A stretch of DNA of 64,000 nt, taken from contig NZ_BSEJ01000013.1 in the NCBI RefSeq assembly GCF_027921765.1, forward strand, positions 1 through 64,000. Direction: 5' to 3'. This DNA comes from Microbacterium barkeri (GTDB lineage: Bacteria > Actinomycetota > Actinomycetes > Actinomycetales > Microbacteriaceae). Under the pieces are notes generated by a model that searched no databases, was not told the origin of the DNA, and worked only from the letters and a program-made list of their open reading frames with translations. A program made the translations under genes and the position numbers. Of this stretch, positions 41,147 to 49,035 are shown one piece after another. Each line of letters starts with the position of its first letter. The first letter of the stretch is position 1.

Positions 41147-42175
41147 ATGCCGAAGCAGAGCCGCCGCGCCACGCTCGCGGACGTCGCCGAGCGCGCGGGC
41201 ATGTCGAAGGCCGCCGTGAGCATGATCCTCAACGACCGGCCGGGCTCGAGGCTCTCCGCCGCCGCGGCGGATCGCGTGCGGGCGGCCGCAGCCGAGCTCG
41301 ATTACCGCCCGAATCCGGCTGCCCGCGTGCTCCGCCGCGGCAGGACCCAGACGATCGGATTCATCTCGGATCAGGTCACGCTGACGCGTCAGGCCTCGGG
41401 GCTCATCGGCGGAGCGCTCGAGGTCGCCAAGGCGCACGAGCACACCGTGCTCATCGCCGAGACCGGCGGCGGCGCCGGCGCCCTCGCCGACGCGTTCGAG
41501 ACGATGATCGACCATCGCGTCGACGGCATCCTCATCGGGCTCATGGGTGCGCGCATGATCGACCTGCCGGAGACCTCGACGAACGTGCCCGTGGCGATCG
41601 TGAACGGGCGATCGTCCGCGGATCATCCGAGCGTTCTGCCCGATGAGCGCGCAGCGGGGTACGCCGTGGCGCGTCGCCTTGTGGACGCGGGGCACCGGAG
41701 GATCGGCCTCGTCGGCGACCTGCCGGATGAGATCGTGTCGGACCTCCGGCGAAGCGCGACCATCGCGCTGCGCTTCGACGGCATCCAGCGCGCGTTCGAC
41801 GAGGCGGGGCTCGTCCCGACGCGCGTGGACATCGCCGACTGGCAGCCGGCGCTCGGCTACGACGCCGCGGCGGCGCTTCTCTCGCGGGAACCCGACCTCA
41901 CGGCGATCGTCGCGTCGAACGACGCGGTCGCGCTCGGGGTCTACCAGGTGCTCCTCGAGCGCGGTCGCCGGATCCCCGATGACGTCTCGGTGATCTCGTT
42001 CGACGACGAGGTGCTCGCGGGCTACCAGCGACCCGGGCTCACCACCGCGCGGCTCCCCTACCCCGAGATCGGCGCCCTCGGCGCCTCGATGATCCTCGGC
42101 GAGCGCGAGCTCGGTCACGAGCTCGTGCCCATGCCGCTCATCGAGCGGGAGTCGGTGGGGCCGCCGCGGCCCTGA
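41147..42175 (+). CDS. LacI-family regulator of the GH32/ABC operon
   Basis: 342-residue LacI/GalR repressor. The helix-turn-helix is ATLADVAERAGMSKAAVSMI with hinge ELDYRPNPAARVLRRG; the sensor domain contains TQTIGFISDQVTLT, HRVDGILIGLMG, DLTAIVASNDAVALGVYQVL and SFDDEVLAGYQRPGLTT. ATG 41147 has GAGGAG 4 bases upstream. Divergent from the fructan operon with two perfect TGCTGAA-N4-TTCAGCA palindromes between them, which it should bind. Sucrose, fructose or a fructan fragment is the likely effector (inference). Confidence 0.95.
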   Translation: MPKQSRRATLADVAERAGMSKAAVSMILNDRPGSRLSAAAADRVRAAAAELDYRPNPAARVLRRGRTQTIGFISDQVTLTRQASGLIGGALEVAKAHEHTVLIAETGGGAGALADAFETMIDHRVDGILIGLMGARMIDLPETSTNVPVAIVNGRSSADHPSVLPDERAAGYAVARRLVDAGHRRIGLVGDLPDEIVSDLRRSATIALRFDGIQRAFDEAGLVPTRVDIADWQPALGYDAAAALLSREPDLTAIVASNDAVALGVYQVLLERGRRIPDDVSVISFDDEVLAGYQRPGLTTARLPYPEIGALGASMILGERELGHELVPMPLIERESVGPPRP

Positions 42176-42187
42176 GGTCTCCCCTGC

Positions 42188-42193
42188 TACCGT
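42188..42193 (+). promoter_or_regulatory. -10 element of a probable leaderless transcript
   Basis: TACCGT ends 6 bases before the ATG at 42200; no ribosome site lies between. Confidence 0.45.
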
Positions 42194-42199
42194 CCCCTC

Positions 42200-42718
42200 A
42201 TGTCGCGGACCGTGATCCTCGTCGAGGGCGAGAGCGATCGCGCCGCCCTACAGGCGGCGGCCGTGACCTTGCGGCGCCCGCTCTCGGCCGAGATCGCCGT
42301 CATGTACGGCATCACGAACCTCCTGCGCCACCTTGAGGAGCACGCGGCCGACCGCATCGTCGTCCTCTACGACGCGCCCGAGCACCACCGTGTGGAGCGC
42401 GCGCTCGCGCATTCGTCGGCGCAGCCATCCGCTCTCTTCGCGTGCGAGCGCGATCTCGAGGAGGAGCTGATCCGCGCGGCGGGAGCCGACCGCGTGCTCG
42501 ACGTCATCGAGGCGGAGGGCGACCTGCCCGCGTGGCGCGCGCTGCGCGGTCAGCCCTTCCATCGCGAGTACCCCGTCGAGGAGGTGCTCCACCGCTTCAT
42601 GGGATCGATCGGCGGGCGCAAGCTCCGCTACGCGTCCGCTCTCGTCGCGATCCTCCGCCCCGACGAGCTGCCCCGACCGCTCGTAGAGGTCATCCAGGCG
42701 GCGAGTGAATCACGGTGA
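42200..42718 (+). CDS. Stand-alone TOPRIM protein, OLD-nuclease type
   Basis: 172-residue protein consisting of a TOPRIM fold. The opening strand and acidic residue are seen in VILVEGESDRAALQAAAV (Glu 9). The second acidic motif is VVLYDAPEHHRVERAL, and ACERDLEEELIRAAGADRVL matches the DLE-ELI helix of OLD-family TOPRIM domains. The ABC-ATPase half of OLD nucleases is absent. Such single-domain TOPRIM nucleotidyl transferase/hydrolase-like proteins are common in actinobacteria but not characterised. Start supported by a -10 hexamer 6 bases upstream. Ends 1 base before the convergent 2H phosphoesterase. Confidence 0.82.
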   Translation: MSRTVILVEGESDRAALQAAAVTLRRPLSAEIAVMYGITNLLRHLEEHAADRIVVLYDAPEHHRVERALAHSSAQPSALFACERDLEEELIRAAGADRVLDVIEAEGDLPAWRALRGQPFHREYPVEEVLHRFMGSIGGRKLRYASALVAILRPDELPRPLVEVIQAASESR

Positions 42719-42719
42719 T

Positions 42720-43307
42720 TCAACCGCCGAGCGCGATCGTCTCGGAGTGCTCGGCACCGCCCTCGAACCACACGAACTCGACGCTCGCGACCGTCTCGCT
42801 GGGGCCGGAGGGGATGTCGCGGACGGCTCCGCGACGCAGCGTCTCCCATTCCTCCGCGGAGAGCGCTGCACCGTAGATGAGCGAGAGATGGAAGACCCAC
42901 TGCTCCAGGGGCAGCTCGCCGACCCGACTGAAGTCCGTGGCGCCGAGGCGATCGGTGAGGCTCGAGTAGGCGTCGACGAGCGACGCGGTCCGGGCGAGCC
43001 GCGTGATGACGATCTGAAAGGGCGCAGGGAAGGCGTCGACGGCGTCCACCTGAAGCTCGATGGGAGGGATCCCCGCCGCCCAGGCCCGGATCTCATTGCG
43101 GAGCTCTCCGACACGGCGCGCTTCCGAGAAGCCGCGCAGCGTCACGTGCCCGACCGTCGGGAAGGGCGCCATCGGCACCGCCGCGCGCAGCTCCTCCTGC
43201 GTCGCGTCGAAGAACGCTGCCACCGGGCCCGTCGGGCAGAGCACGACGTACTGCTGGCCCTCGAGCGACCGCAGCTGCTCGGGGTCGGTCATGATCGCGC
43301 GCTTCAC
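42720..43307 (-). CDS. 2H phosphoesterase (2'-5' RNA ligase superfamily)
   Basis: 195-residue protein with the two His-x-Thr/Ser motifs of the 2H superfamily: GHVTLRGF (about residue 54) and FHLSLIYG (about 138). These pair in one active site that acts on cyclic or 2'-5' phosphodiesters. Substrate unknown; RNA ends and ADP-ribose cyclic phosphates are precedents. GTG 43307 is chosen because AAGGAG lies 6 bases before it. The gene lies directly downstream of tRNA-Cys on the same strand (23 bases), so the two may share a transcript. Confidence 0.88.
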   Translation of the reverse strand: MKRAIMTDPEQLRSLEGQQYVVLCPTGPVAAFFDATQEELRAAVPMAPFPTVGHVTLRGFSEARRVGELRNEIRAWAAGIPPIELQVDAVDAFPAPFQIVITRLARTASLVDAYSSLTDRLGATDFSRVGELPLEQWVFHLSLIYGAALSAEEWETLRRGAVRDIPSGPSETVASVEFVWFEGGAEHSETIALGG

Positions 43308-43330
43308 GGGCTTCTCCTTCGACGGGGACG

Positions 43331-43401
43331 AGGTGCCTGCGGGAGTCGAACCCGCCTGCGCGGCTTTGCAGGCCGCTGCCTCACCGCTCGGCCAAGGCAC
43401 C
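43331..43401 (-). tRNA. tRNA-Cys (GCA)
   Basis: 71-base cloverleaf on the minus strand. Acceptor arms (43395-43401 and 43332-43338) pair perfectly, and the discriminator is U as expected for Cys. The anticodon stem GCGGC/GCCGC holds loop CTGCAAA with anticodon GCA (43369-43367), and the T-arm contains GTTCGACTC. The 3' CCA is not encoded. It lies immediately upstream of the 2H phosphoesterase gene. Confidence 0.97.
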
Positions 43402-43503
43402 GTGACCACCGACGATATCGGCGCACTGACCGGACAGGACCCTGTGTTTCCGAACGGCGGTCAGACCGCCCTTGCAGCAGGGGCGTTCGTCACAGATCGA
43501 CGT

Positions 43504-43998
43504 TCAGCCGCCCGAGTGTGACGACGGGTCCAGGATCCAGCAGCCCTCGTCGTCGGAGAGCTGGAGACGCGGAGCGGCGATGCCCGCGACCTCGAGAAGG
43601 CAGGCATGGAGCACCGAGGGGATGACCTCCTCGGGGCGCACGGGGCGAGCGCGATCATCCGGTGCGGCTCGGACCATCCCGGCCGGCACGTCCCCTCGGG
43701 TGACGGTCACCGGTCGGTGCTCCCCCTCCGTGAGCATGCGCTGGAGGAGACCGTCGGCGCCATCCCGTTCTTGCAGAACCTCGACCTCCGGCCGGAGGAC
43801 GTGCGCGAGTTCGCGAGCGGTCCTGCAGACGGCGGGGGCGGATCCGGCGCGCGATACCGTCCATCCGCTCGGCGACGCGCGGACGCTCAGGCGATGTCCG
43901 AGTGCGGACGCGATCCGCGCGACCACGCCGCGCGCGTGGGCGCGGGACAGCACGGCATCGGCCCACGATGCCTGCACTGTCCCGCACCCTCCGCACAT
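43504..43998 (-). CDS. Protein of unknown function with N-terminal Cys cluster
   Basis: 164-residue cytoplasmic protein I do not recognise. It opens MCGGCGTVQASWADAVLS, where two Cys could bind a metal, and continues with a basic helical region. The C-terminus reads RLQLSDDEGCWILDPSSHSGG. Its ATG shares its last base with the TGA of the preceding SDR (TGATG), so it is translated as the last gene of the asparaginase-hydrolase-MFS-SDR-SDR operon. The overlap is the main evidence that it is real; the codon pattern is also GC-rich at third positions. Confidence 0.7.
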   Translation of the reverse strand: MCGGCGTVQASWADAVLSRAHARGVVARIASALGHRLSVRASPSGWTVSRAGSAPAVCRTARELAHVLRPEVEVLQERDGADGLLQRMLTEGEHRPVTVTRGDVPAGMVRAAPDDRARPVRPEEVIPSVLHACLLEVAGIAAPRLQLSDDEGCWILDPSSHSGG

Positions 43999-44765
43999 CA
44001 GAGCATCACGTCTCCGCTGTTGGGCCCGAGCGTCTGGCCGACGTAGAGGTCTCCGAACGGCGAGGACGCGAGCATGACGGCCGTCGGCGCCACCTCGTCG
44101 ACCTGCCCGAAGCGTCCGAGCGGCAGCTCGGCGCGCTTCGCGACCTTCCAGTCATCGCTGATCCCCGCAACGAGCGGCGTCTCGATCGGGCCCGGCGCGA
44201 TGCAGTTCGCGAGCACGCCGTCGCGCGACACCTCGAGAGCGAGCGACTTCGTGAGAGCGATCACGCCGGCCTTGGCCGCCGCGTAGTGCGCCATGCCCGT
44301 TCCGCCCTTCTGCCCCAGCTGCGATGCGACGTTGATGATGCGACCGTGCCCGCGCGCACGCATCCCCGGGAGCACCTCGCGGCACAGCAGGAAGACGCTG
44401 GTCAGATCGATCGAGAGCGTCTCGTTCCACTGCGCGAGGCCCATGCTCTCGACCGGCGACTCGGTCAGGATCCCGTGCGAGGTGACCAGCACGTCGATGC
44501 GCCCCAGCGCGCGCTCCGCCTCCGCGACGACGGAGACGATGCTCGCCTCCTCCGCCGCGTCGAAGGTCAGGCCGACGTGCTCGACCGACCCGCCGCGCGA
44601 GATCTCGGCCGCTGCGTCTGCGACACGAGGGCTGCGGTCGGCGAGCGCGACGCGTGCCCCCGCGGCGGCGAGATGGATGGCCGTGGCCAGGCCGATCCCG
44701 CTCGCCGCGCCGGTGACCAGCGCGGTGCGGCCGGCGAGCACTCCGCCGTAGTCCGGAAGGGTCAT
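43998..44765 (-). CDS. SDR-family oxidoreductase (first of two, distal)
   Basis: 255-residue short-chain dehydrogenase/reductase. The cofactor motif is ALVTGAASGIGLATA (about residues 15-28), with Ser in INVASQLGQKGG and the catalytic Tyr-Lys in HYAAAKAGVIALTKSLALE (about 158-162). Asp in LADRS after the second strand indicates NAD rather than NADP. It follows the other SDR after 2 bases and overlaps the small unknown gene by one base. The product of the hydrolase genes upstream may be its substrate, but this is only context. Confidence 0.93.
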   Translation of the reverse strand: MTLPDYGGVLAGRTALVTGAASGIGLATAIHLAAAGARVALADRSPRVADAAAEISRGGSVEHVGLTFDAAEEASIVSVVAEAERALGRIDVLVTSHGILTESPVESMGLAQWNETLSIDLTSVFLLCREVLPGMRARGHGRIINVASQLGQKGGTGMAHYAAAKAGVIALTKSLALEVSRDGVLANCIAPGPIETPLVAGISDDWKVAKRAELPLGRFGQVDEVAPTAVMLASSPFGDLYVGQTLGPNSGDVML

Positions 44766-44767
44766 CC

Positions 44768-45532
44768 TCAGCTCCTCATCGCGACGGTGAGCCCGCCGTC
44801 CACGGTGATCGACTGGCCGCTCACGTAGGCCGCGTCGCGCGAGAGCAGGAACGCCGCGACGCTCGCGACCTCCTCCACGCGACCGACGCGCCCCCAGGGG
44901 ATGTAGTCGCCCGCGGCGCGCAGGCCGTCCGGACCCAGCGAGTTCGCCGCGTCGAGAGACTGCGGCGATTCGATGAGGCCGGGGATGATCGCGTTCGCGC
45001 GGATGCCGCGCGAAGCGAACTCGACCGCGATGCTCCGGACGAGTCCGAGGACGCCCGCCTTCGCCGTCGCGTAGTGCGCGTGCTCCTCCCAGCCGTACAC
45101 GCCGCCCGCGATGGACGAGATGGCGACGATCGAGCTGCCTTCCGAGAGGTGCGGGATGGCCGCGCGCACGAGCCGCATGACGCCGTGCAGGTCGACCTGG
45201 AGCATGGCGTCCCAGGCCTCGTCGGTCATGTCCGCGAAGGCGGCCCGACGGAGGATGCCGGCGTTCGCGACGACGTGATCGATCCGCCCGAAGGCCGCGA
45301 GCGCCGCCTCGGCGAAGGCGTCGGTCGACGCGGTGCTCGCGACATCCAGGTCCACGACGATCCCCTCGCCGCCCGCGGACTCCACGCCGCGCAGGGTCTC
45401 GTGAGCGTCGTGCGGGTCGCCCGGGAAGCGCCCGATGACGACGCGGTGCCCGTCGCCCGCGAGACGCACGGCCGTCGCCCGGCCGATGCCGCTGGCGGCG
45501 CCCGAGATGATCGTCACCTGTGCGTCCGTCAT
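44768..45532 (-). CDS. SDR-family oxidoreductase (second of two, proximal)
   Basis: 254-residue classical SDR. The cofactor loop is IISGAASGIGRATA (Ser replaces the usual Thr before GAASGIG), the NAG motif is VVANAGILRRAAF, the Ser is in IVAISSIAGG, and the Tyr-Lys pair is HYATAKAGVLGLVRS (about 154-158). The end ITVDGGLTVAM is typical. The start overlaps the MFS stop by 4 bases (ATGA). It shares limited identity with its neighbour, so the two probably act on different steps or substrates. Confidence 0.93.
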   Translation of the reverse strand: MTDAQVTIISGAASGIGRATAVRLAGDGHRVVIGRFPGDPHDAHETLRGVESAGGEGIVVDLDVASTASTDAFAEAALAAFGRIDHVVANAGILRRAAFADMTDEAWDAMLQVDLHGVMRLVRAAIPHLSEGSSIVAISSIAGGVYGWEEHAHYATAKAGVLGLVRSIAVEFASRGIRANAIIPGLIESPQSLDAANSLGPDGLRAAGDYIPWGRVGRVEEVASVAAFLLSRDAAYVSGQSITVDGGLTVAMRS

Positions 45533-46869
45533 GCGGGCACCTCCCCCACGCGAGGCTCGACGGCGCCCGCGCCCTTCTTGACGAAGAGCATGATGAGGCC
45601 GGAGAGGAACGTTCCGAGCGCGCCGACGATGAACGCCGCCATCGAGAAGGGCACGGCGGCCGCGACGAGGCCGGTGAGGATGAACCCCGCGATCACGGCG
45701 CCGGGCTGGCTCATCGCGCCGATGAAGGTCGAGCCCGTGGCCCGGCAGTCGGCGTCGTAGCACTCCGCCTGGAAGAACATGATCGCGGCGTACGGGCCGA
45801 GCAGGAAGAACAGGCCGAGCATGTACGTCACGAGTACGAACACGGGGTTGCTCGGCCCGAGCAGCATCGCGGCGAACATGACGCCGCCGAGCAGCCATCC
45901 GCCGACGATGACGTTGCGTCGGCCGAGCCGATCGCCGAGCCATCCGTGCGTGAGGTAGCCGAGCGCGCCGACGATGTTCGACAGGACGATCATGATGAGC
46001 GCGTTCGAGGCGTCGAAGCCCTTGCCGCTCTCGAGCACGGTCGTGCCGAGCACCGAGAAGGTCTGGATGCCGAACCAGTTGAACAGCCACGCGAGCGACA
46101 GCACGATCGTGCTCCGCAGGTGACGGCCCTGGAAGATGCGTCGGAACGGGGCGTGCTTCTGCACGTCGAGGCCGACGCTGCGGGCGAACTGCTCGGCGCC
46201 CTCGTGGTCGCCGGCCGCGCTGAGCTTCTTGATGTGGCGCATCGCCACGAACTGGGGGCTCTCCTTGAGCGTGAGGCACAGGAGGGCGACGATGATCGCC
46301 GGGACGGTCGCCACGAGGAACACGATGCGCCAGTTCTCGGGGCCGACGATCGCCGTCATGATCGCGACGAAGCCCGCAGCGAGCAGGGCGCCCAGCGGCC
46401 AGCCGGTCTGCACCATGGAGTACACGAAGCCCTGGTTGCGCTTGATCTTCTCGTCGTCGGTGACGCTGTAGAGCTCGTTGAGGTAGGTCGCGTTGACCGA
46501 CTGCTCGGCGAGGCCGAGGCCGCTGATCGCGCGGACGCCGACGAGCGAGACGGCGCCCTGGGTGATCGCGGTCGCGGCAGACGAGGCGGCGGTTCCGCCG
46601 ACCGAGATCACCATGCCCTTGCGGCGCCCGAGCCGGTCGACGAGCGGACCCACGAGGATCACGACGATGAACGTCCCGATGCTCACGAACGTCGAGACGA
46701 GGAGGGCGAAGCTCGGCTCCCAGCCGAATCCCTCCTCGATGCGCGGCAGCAGGGTGCCGAAGAGGATGAAGTCGTAGACCGCGATGGTCCAGGCGAAGAA
46801 GGCGATGCCGGTCGCCCGGCGGGTCTCTCTCACGCCGACTCTGCGCAGCGTGGGGGTGATGGTTGACAT
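45529..46869 (-). CDS. MFS transporter
   Basis: 446-residue major facilitator with 12 predicted helices. The loop 2-3 motif GPLVDRLGRRKG and the matching loop 8-9 motif GWLGDRLGRRNV are both present. Overall it resembles the organic-acid and sugar:proton symporter families (FAWTIAVYDFILFGTLLPRI at helix 1). It lies between the deacetylase-fold hydrolase (21-base gap) and the SDRs, so it probably imports the substrate of the operon. Confidence 0.92.
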   Translation of the reverse strand: MSTITPTLRRVGVRETRRATGIAFFAWTIAVYDFILFGTLLPRIEEGFGWEPSFALLVSTFVSIGTFIVVILVGPLVDRLGRRKGMVISVGGTAASSAATAITQGAVSLVGVRAISGLGLAEQSVNATYLNELYSVTDDEKIKRNQGFVYSMVQTGWPLGALLAAGFVAIMTAIVGPENWRIVFLVATVPAIIVALLCLTLKESPQFVAMRHIKKLSAAGDHEGAEQFARSVGLDVQKHAPFRRIFQGRHLRSTIVLSLAWLFNWFGIQTFSVLGTTVLESGKGFDASNALIMIVLSNIVGALGYLTHGWLGDRLGRRNVIVGGWLLGGVMFAAMLLGPSNPVFVLVTYMLGLFFLLGPYAAIMFFQAECYDADCRATGSTFIGAMSQPGAVIAGFILTGLVAAAVPFSMAAFIVGALGTFLSGLIMLFVKKGAGAVEPRVGEVPA

Positions 46870-46890
46870 GTCGTGTCCTTCGGGTGCGCG

Positions 46891-47772
46891 TCAGTGCTGA
46901 CGCGGAGAACGGGCGAGGAAGTCGGTCGCGATGCCGTCGAAGGTGCTCCAGCGCACGCCGTCGTGCGAGTTGATGTACTCGATGAGGCGCTCGAGCATGA
47001 GGAGCACCTGCGGGCGCCCCGAGACATCCGGGTGGATGGTCATGGTGAAGACCGCGTAGTCGTTCTCGCGGTGGATCCAGTCGAACTGGTCGCGCCACAT
47101 CTGCTCGATGTCGCGGGGATTCACGAAGCCGTGGCTGTTCGGGCTCGACTTGATGAACATCATGGGAGGCAGGTCGTCGAGGTACCAGCTGGCGGGGATC
47201 TCGACGAGATCGGTCTCCTGACCGCGCACGAGCGGCTTCATCCACGTGCTCGCGGGCTTGTCGTAGTCGATCTTGTCCCAGGTGTCCCCGACGCGGACGT
47301 AGTACGGCTCGAAGTCGCGGTGCATGAGCGAGTGGTCGTAGCGGATGCCCTGCTCGATGAGGAGCTCGTTCGTGACGGGCGAGAACTCCCACCACGGCGC
47401 GACGTAGCCCGTGGGCCGCTTGCCCGCGCGCCGCTCGATGAGGTCGATGCAGTAGGTCAGGATCTCCGACTCCTGCTCGCGCGTCATGGCGATGGGGTTC
47501 TCATGGCTGTAGCCGTGGACCCCGATCTCGTGGCCCGCGGCGACGACCTGGTCGAACTGCTCGGGGAACGTCTCGATGGAATGCCCGGGCCAGAACCACG
47601 TGCTCGGCAGGTCGTACCGCTCGAACAGGCGGTTGAGCCGCGGCACGCCGACCTCGCCGGCGAAGAGGCCGCGCGAGATGTCGCCGGGCGAGTCTTCCCC
47701 GCCGTACGAGCCGAGCCATCCGCCGACGGCGTCGACGTCGACTCCGAAAGCCACGAAGATTTCCTTGGCCAT
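46891..47772 (-). CDS. Polysaccharide-deacetylase-fold hydrolase, cyclic imidase / HpPgdA-like
   Basis: 293-residue CE4/NodB-fold protein without signal peptide. Metal-site residues are the Asp pair in [12 protein letters not shown] and the two His of [10 protein letters not shown]. The opening, [12 protein letters not shown], and segments [32 protein letters not shown] and [11 protein letters not shown] match the HpPgdA-like branch, which includes a Pseudomonas cyclic imide hydrolase and PuuE-type allantoinases rather than true cell-wall deacetylases. A cytoplasmic location supports a ring-opening amidohydrolase acting on an imported small molecule. Operon partner of the asparaginase-like gene 48 bases upstream. 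Confidence 0.85.
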   Translation of the reverse strand: MAKEIFVAFGVDVDAVGGWLGSYGGEDSPGDISRGLFAGEVGVPRLNRLFERYDLPSTWFWPGHSIETFPEQFDQVVAAGHEIGVHGYSHENPIAMTREQESEILTYCIDLIERRAGKRPTGYVAPWWEFSPVTNELLIEQGIRYDHSLMHRDFEPYYVRVGDTWDKIDYDKPASTWMKPLVRGQETDLVEIPASWYLDDLPPMMFIKSSPNSHGFVNPRDIEQMWRDQFDWIHRENDYAVFTMTIHPDVSGRPQVLLMLERLIEYINSHDGVRWSTFDGIATDFLARSPRQH

Positions 47773-47820
47773 GGTGGATCTCCTTTTCTCAGTGAGGACG
47801 GATGTCCTTCGTGTGGGTGG

Positions 47821-48858
47821 TCAGAGGACAGCGGATGGCGCAGACCGCGCGTCCGCATGCGTGCAGAGGCGCGCGAATCGGCTGCGCGCGGTCTCCGCGG
47901 CGTCGTCGTCCGCCGCGTCCTGGGCTTCCGCGAGGATCAGGGCGAGGAGGATGCGCGCCTGGGTCCCCGGCACCGCGCCGAGGGGCACCGCGCCGGCGTG
48001 GACGGCGTCGACCGCGCCGCCTCCCGCGTACAGCGGAACGACGGCGCCTGCCCCCGTCCGCGTTCCGAGCCCGACGACGACGCCCGCCCTCGAGGCGCGG
48101 GCGATCCCGTCGGTCAGGCGGGTCCCCGGGTTCCCGGCGCCGCCGCCGAGGACGATCACGCCCTGCGCGCCCGCGCGCAGCGCGGCGTCGAGCAGCCAGG
48201 AATCGGCGCCGGGGTAAGCGAGCACGAGGTCGACGCGGACCGCGTCGAAGGCGGCGCCCGGTCGGGCGAGGGGTGCGCGGGCGTCGGGGCGGAACGCGTA
48301 CTCCGGTCGCTCGAGGACGCGCCCGATCGGCCCTCCGAAGACGTTCGCGAACGGCTGGGCCGCGAGCGTGTGCGCCTTGCGGAGCCCGAACGCGCTGAAG
48401 ACCTCGCCCGCGAACACCACGAGCGCCCCGCGACCGCGGCTGTCGGGCGCGGCGGCCACGACCAGGGCGTCTCGCAGGTTGCGCGGGCCGTCGGTGTCCG
48501 GCGCGTCGGCGGAGCGCTGCGCGCCGGTCAGCACGACGGGCCGGGGATCGTCGTGGACGAGGTCGAGCAGAGCAGCCGTCTCCTCGAGCGTGTCCGTGCC
48601 GTGCGAGACGACGACGCCGTCGACGTCGTCTCGGGCGAGCGCGTGAGCCACCGCGTCGGAGATGGTGCGCAGGTCGCGCAGCTCGAGGTTGAACGAGTTG
48701 ACCGCCAGCACGTCGTGCACCTCGACCGTGATGTCGCCGTCGAGATCCCCCGCGGCGGCGGCGAGCTCGGCCGCGGAGTCGGTCGCCTTCGACCCGCCGG
48801 AGGGCATGCGCCGCGAGGCGATGGTGCCTCCGGTACCGAGGAGCACGAGGTGGGGCAT
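47821..48858 (-). CDS. Asparaginase-family amidohydrolase
   Basis: 345-residue type I/II asparaginase-fold protein, no signal peptide. The first catalytic Thr is in LLGTGGTIASR (about residue 12) and the second in VVSHGTDTLEETAALLDL (about 88-91), followed by PVVLTGAQRSADAPDTDGPRNL. The C-terminal domain carries VIVLGGGAGNPG. It removes an amide from asparagine or a related omega-amide. First gene of the operon with the imidase-like hydrolase, MFS and SDRs, so a half-amide formed from a cyclic imide is a possible substrate. Divergent from a LacI regulator. Confidence 0.92.
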   Translation of the reverse strand: MPHLVLLGTGGTIASRRMPSGGSKATDSAAELAAAAGDLDGDITVEVHDVLAVNSFNLELRDLRTISDAVAHALARDDVDGVVVSHGTDTLEETAALLDLVHDDPRPVVLTGAQRSADAPDTDGPRNLRDALVVAAAPDSRGRGALVVFAGEVFSAFGLRKAHTLAAQPFANVFGGPIGRVLERPEYAFRPDARAPLARPGAAFDAVRVDLVLAYPGADSWLLDAALRAGAQGVIVLGGGAGNPGTRLTDGIARASRAGVVVGLGTRTGAGAVVPLYAGGGAVDAVHAGAVPLGAVPGTQARILLALILAEAQDAADDDAAETARSRFARLCTHADARSAPSAVL

Positions 48859-48906
48859 GAGCTTCTTCCGAGGGTCGAGCGAGCGGGTTGCCGTCCATAC
48901 TGCTCC

Positions 48907-48937
48907 CACACAATCGTTGAACGCAATCGTTTGTGTG
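48907..48937. promoter_or_regulatory. Candidate LacI-type operator upstream of the asparaginase gene
   Basis: Inverted arms CACACAA (48907-48913) and TTGTGTG (48931-48937) enclose a direct repeat CAATCGTT (48911-48918, 48924-48931). It lies 49 bases before the asparaginase start and about 100 before the regulator start, suited to control both. Confidence 0.6.
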
Positions 48938-49035
48938 AAGATCGTGTTACAGGAGTTTGCGGCAAACCGACGCGACATCGCGTCGGCGGCGACGGCGCCG
49001 TGCGCCACAATGGACTCGTCCCACGAGGAGCACGC

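Noticed and set aside
46891..47772. Peptidoglycan deacetylase
   Set aside because: No signal peptide or membrane anchor, and motifs fit the imidase/allantoinase-like branch better.
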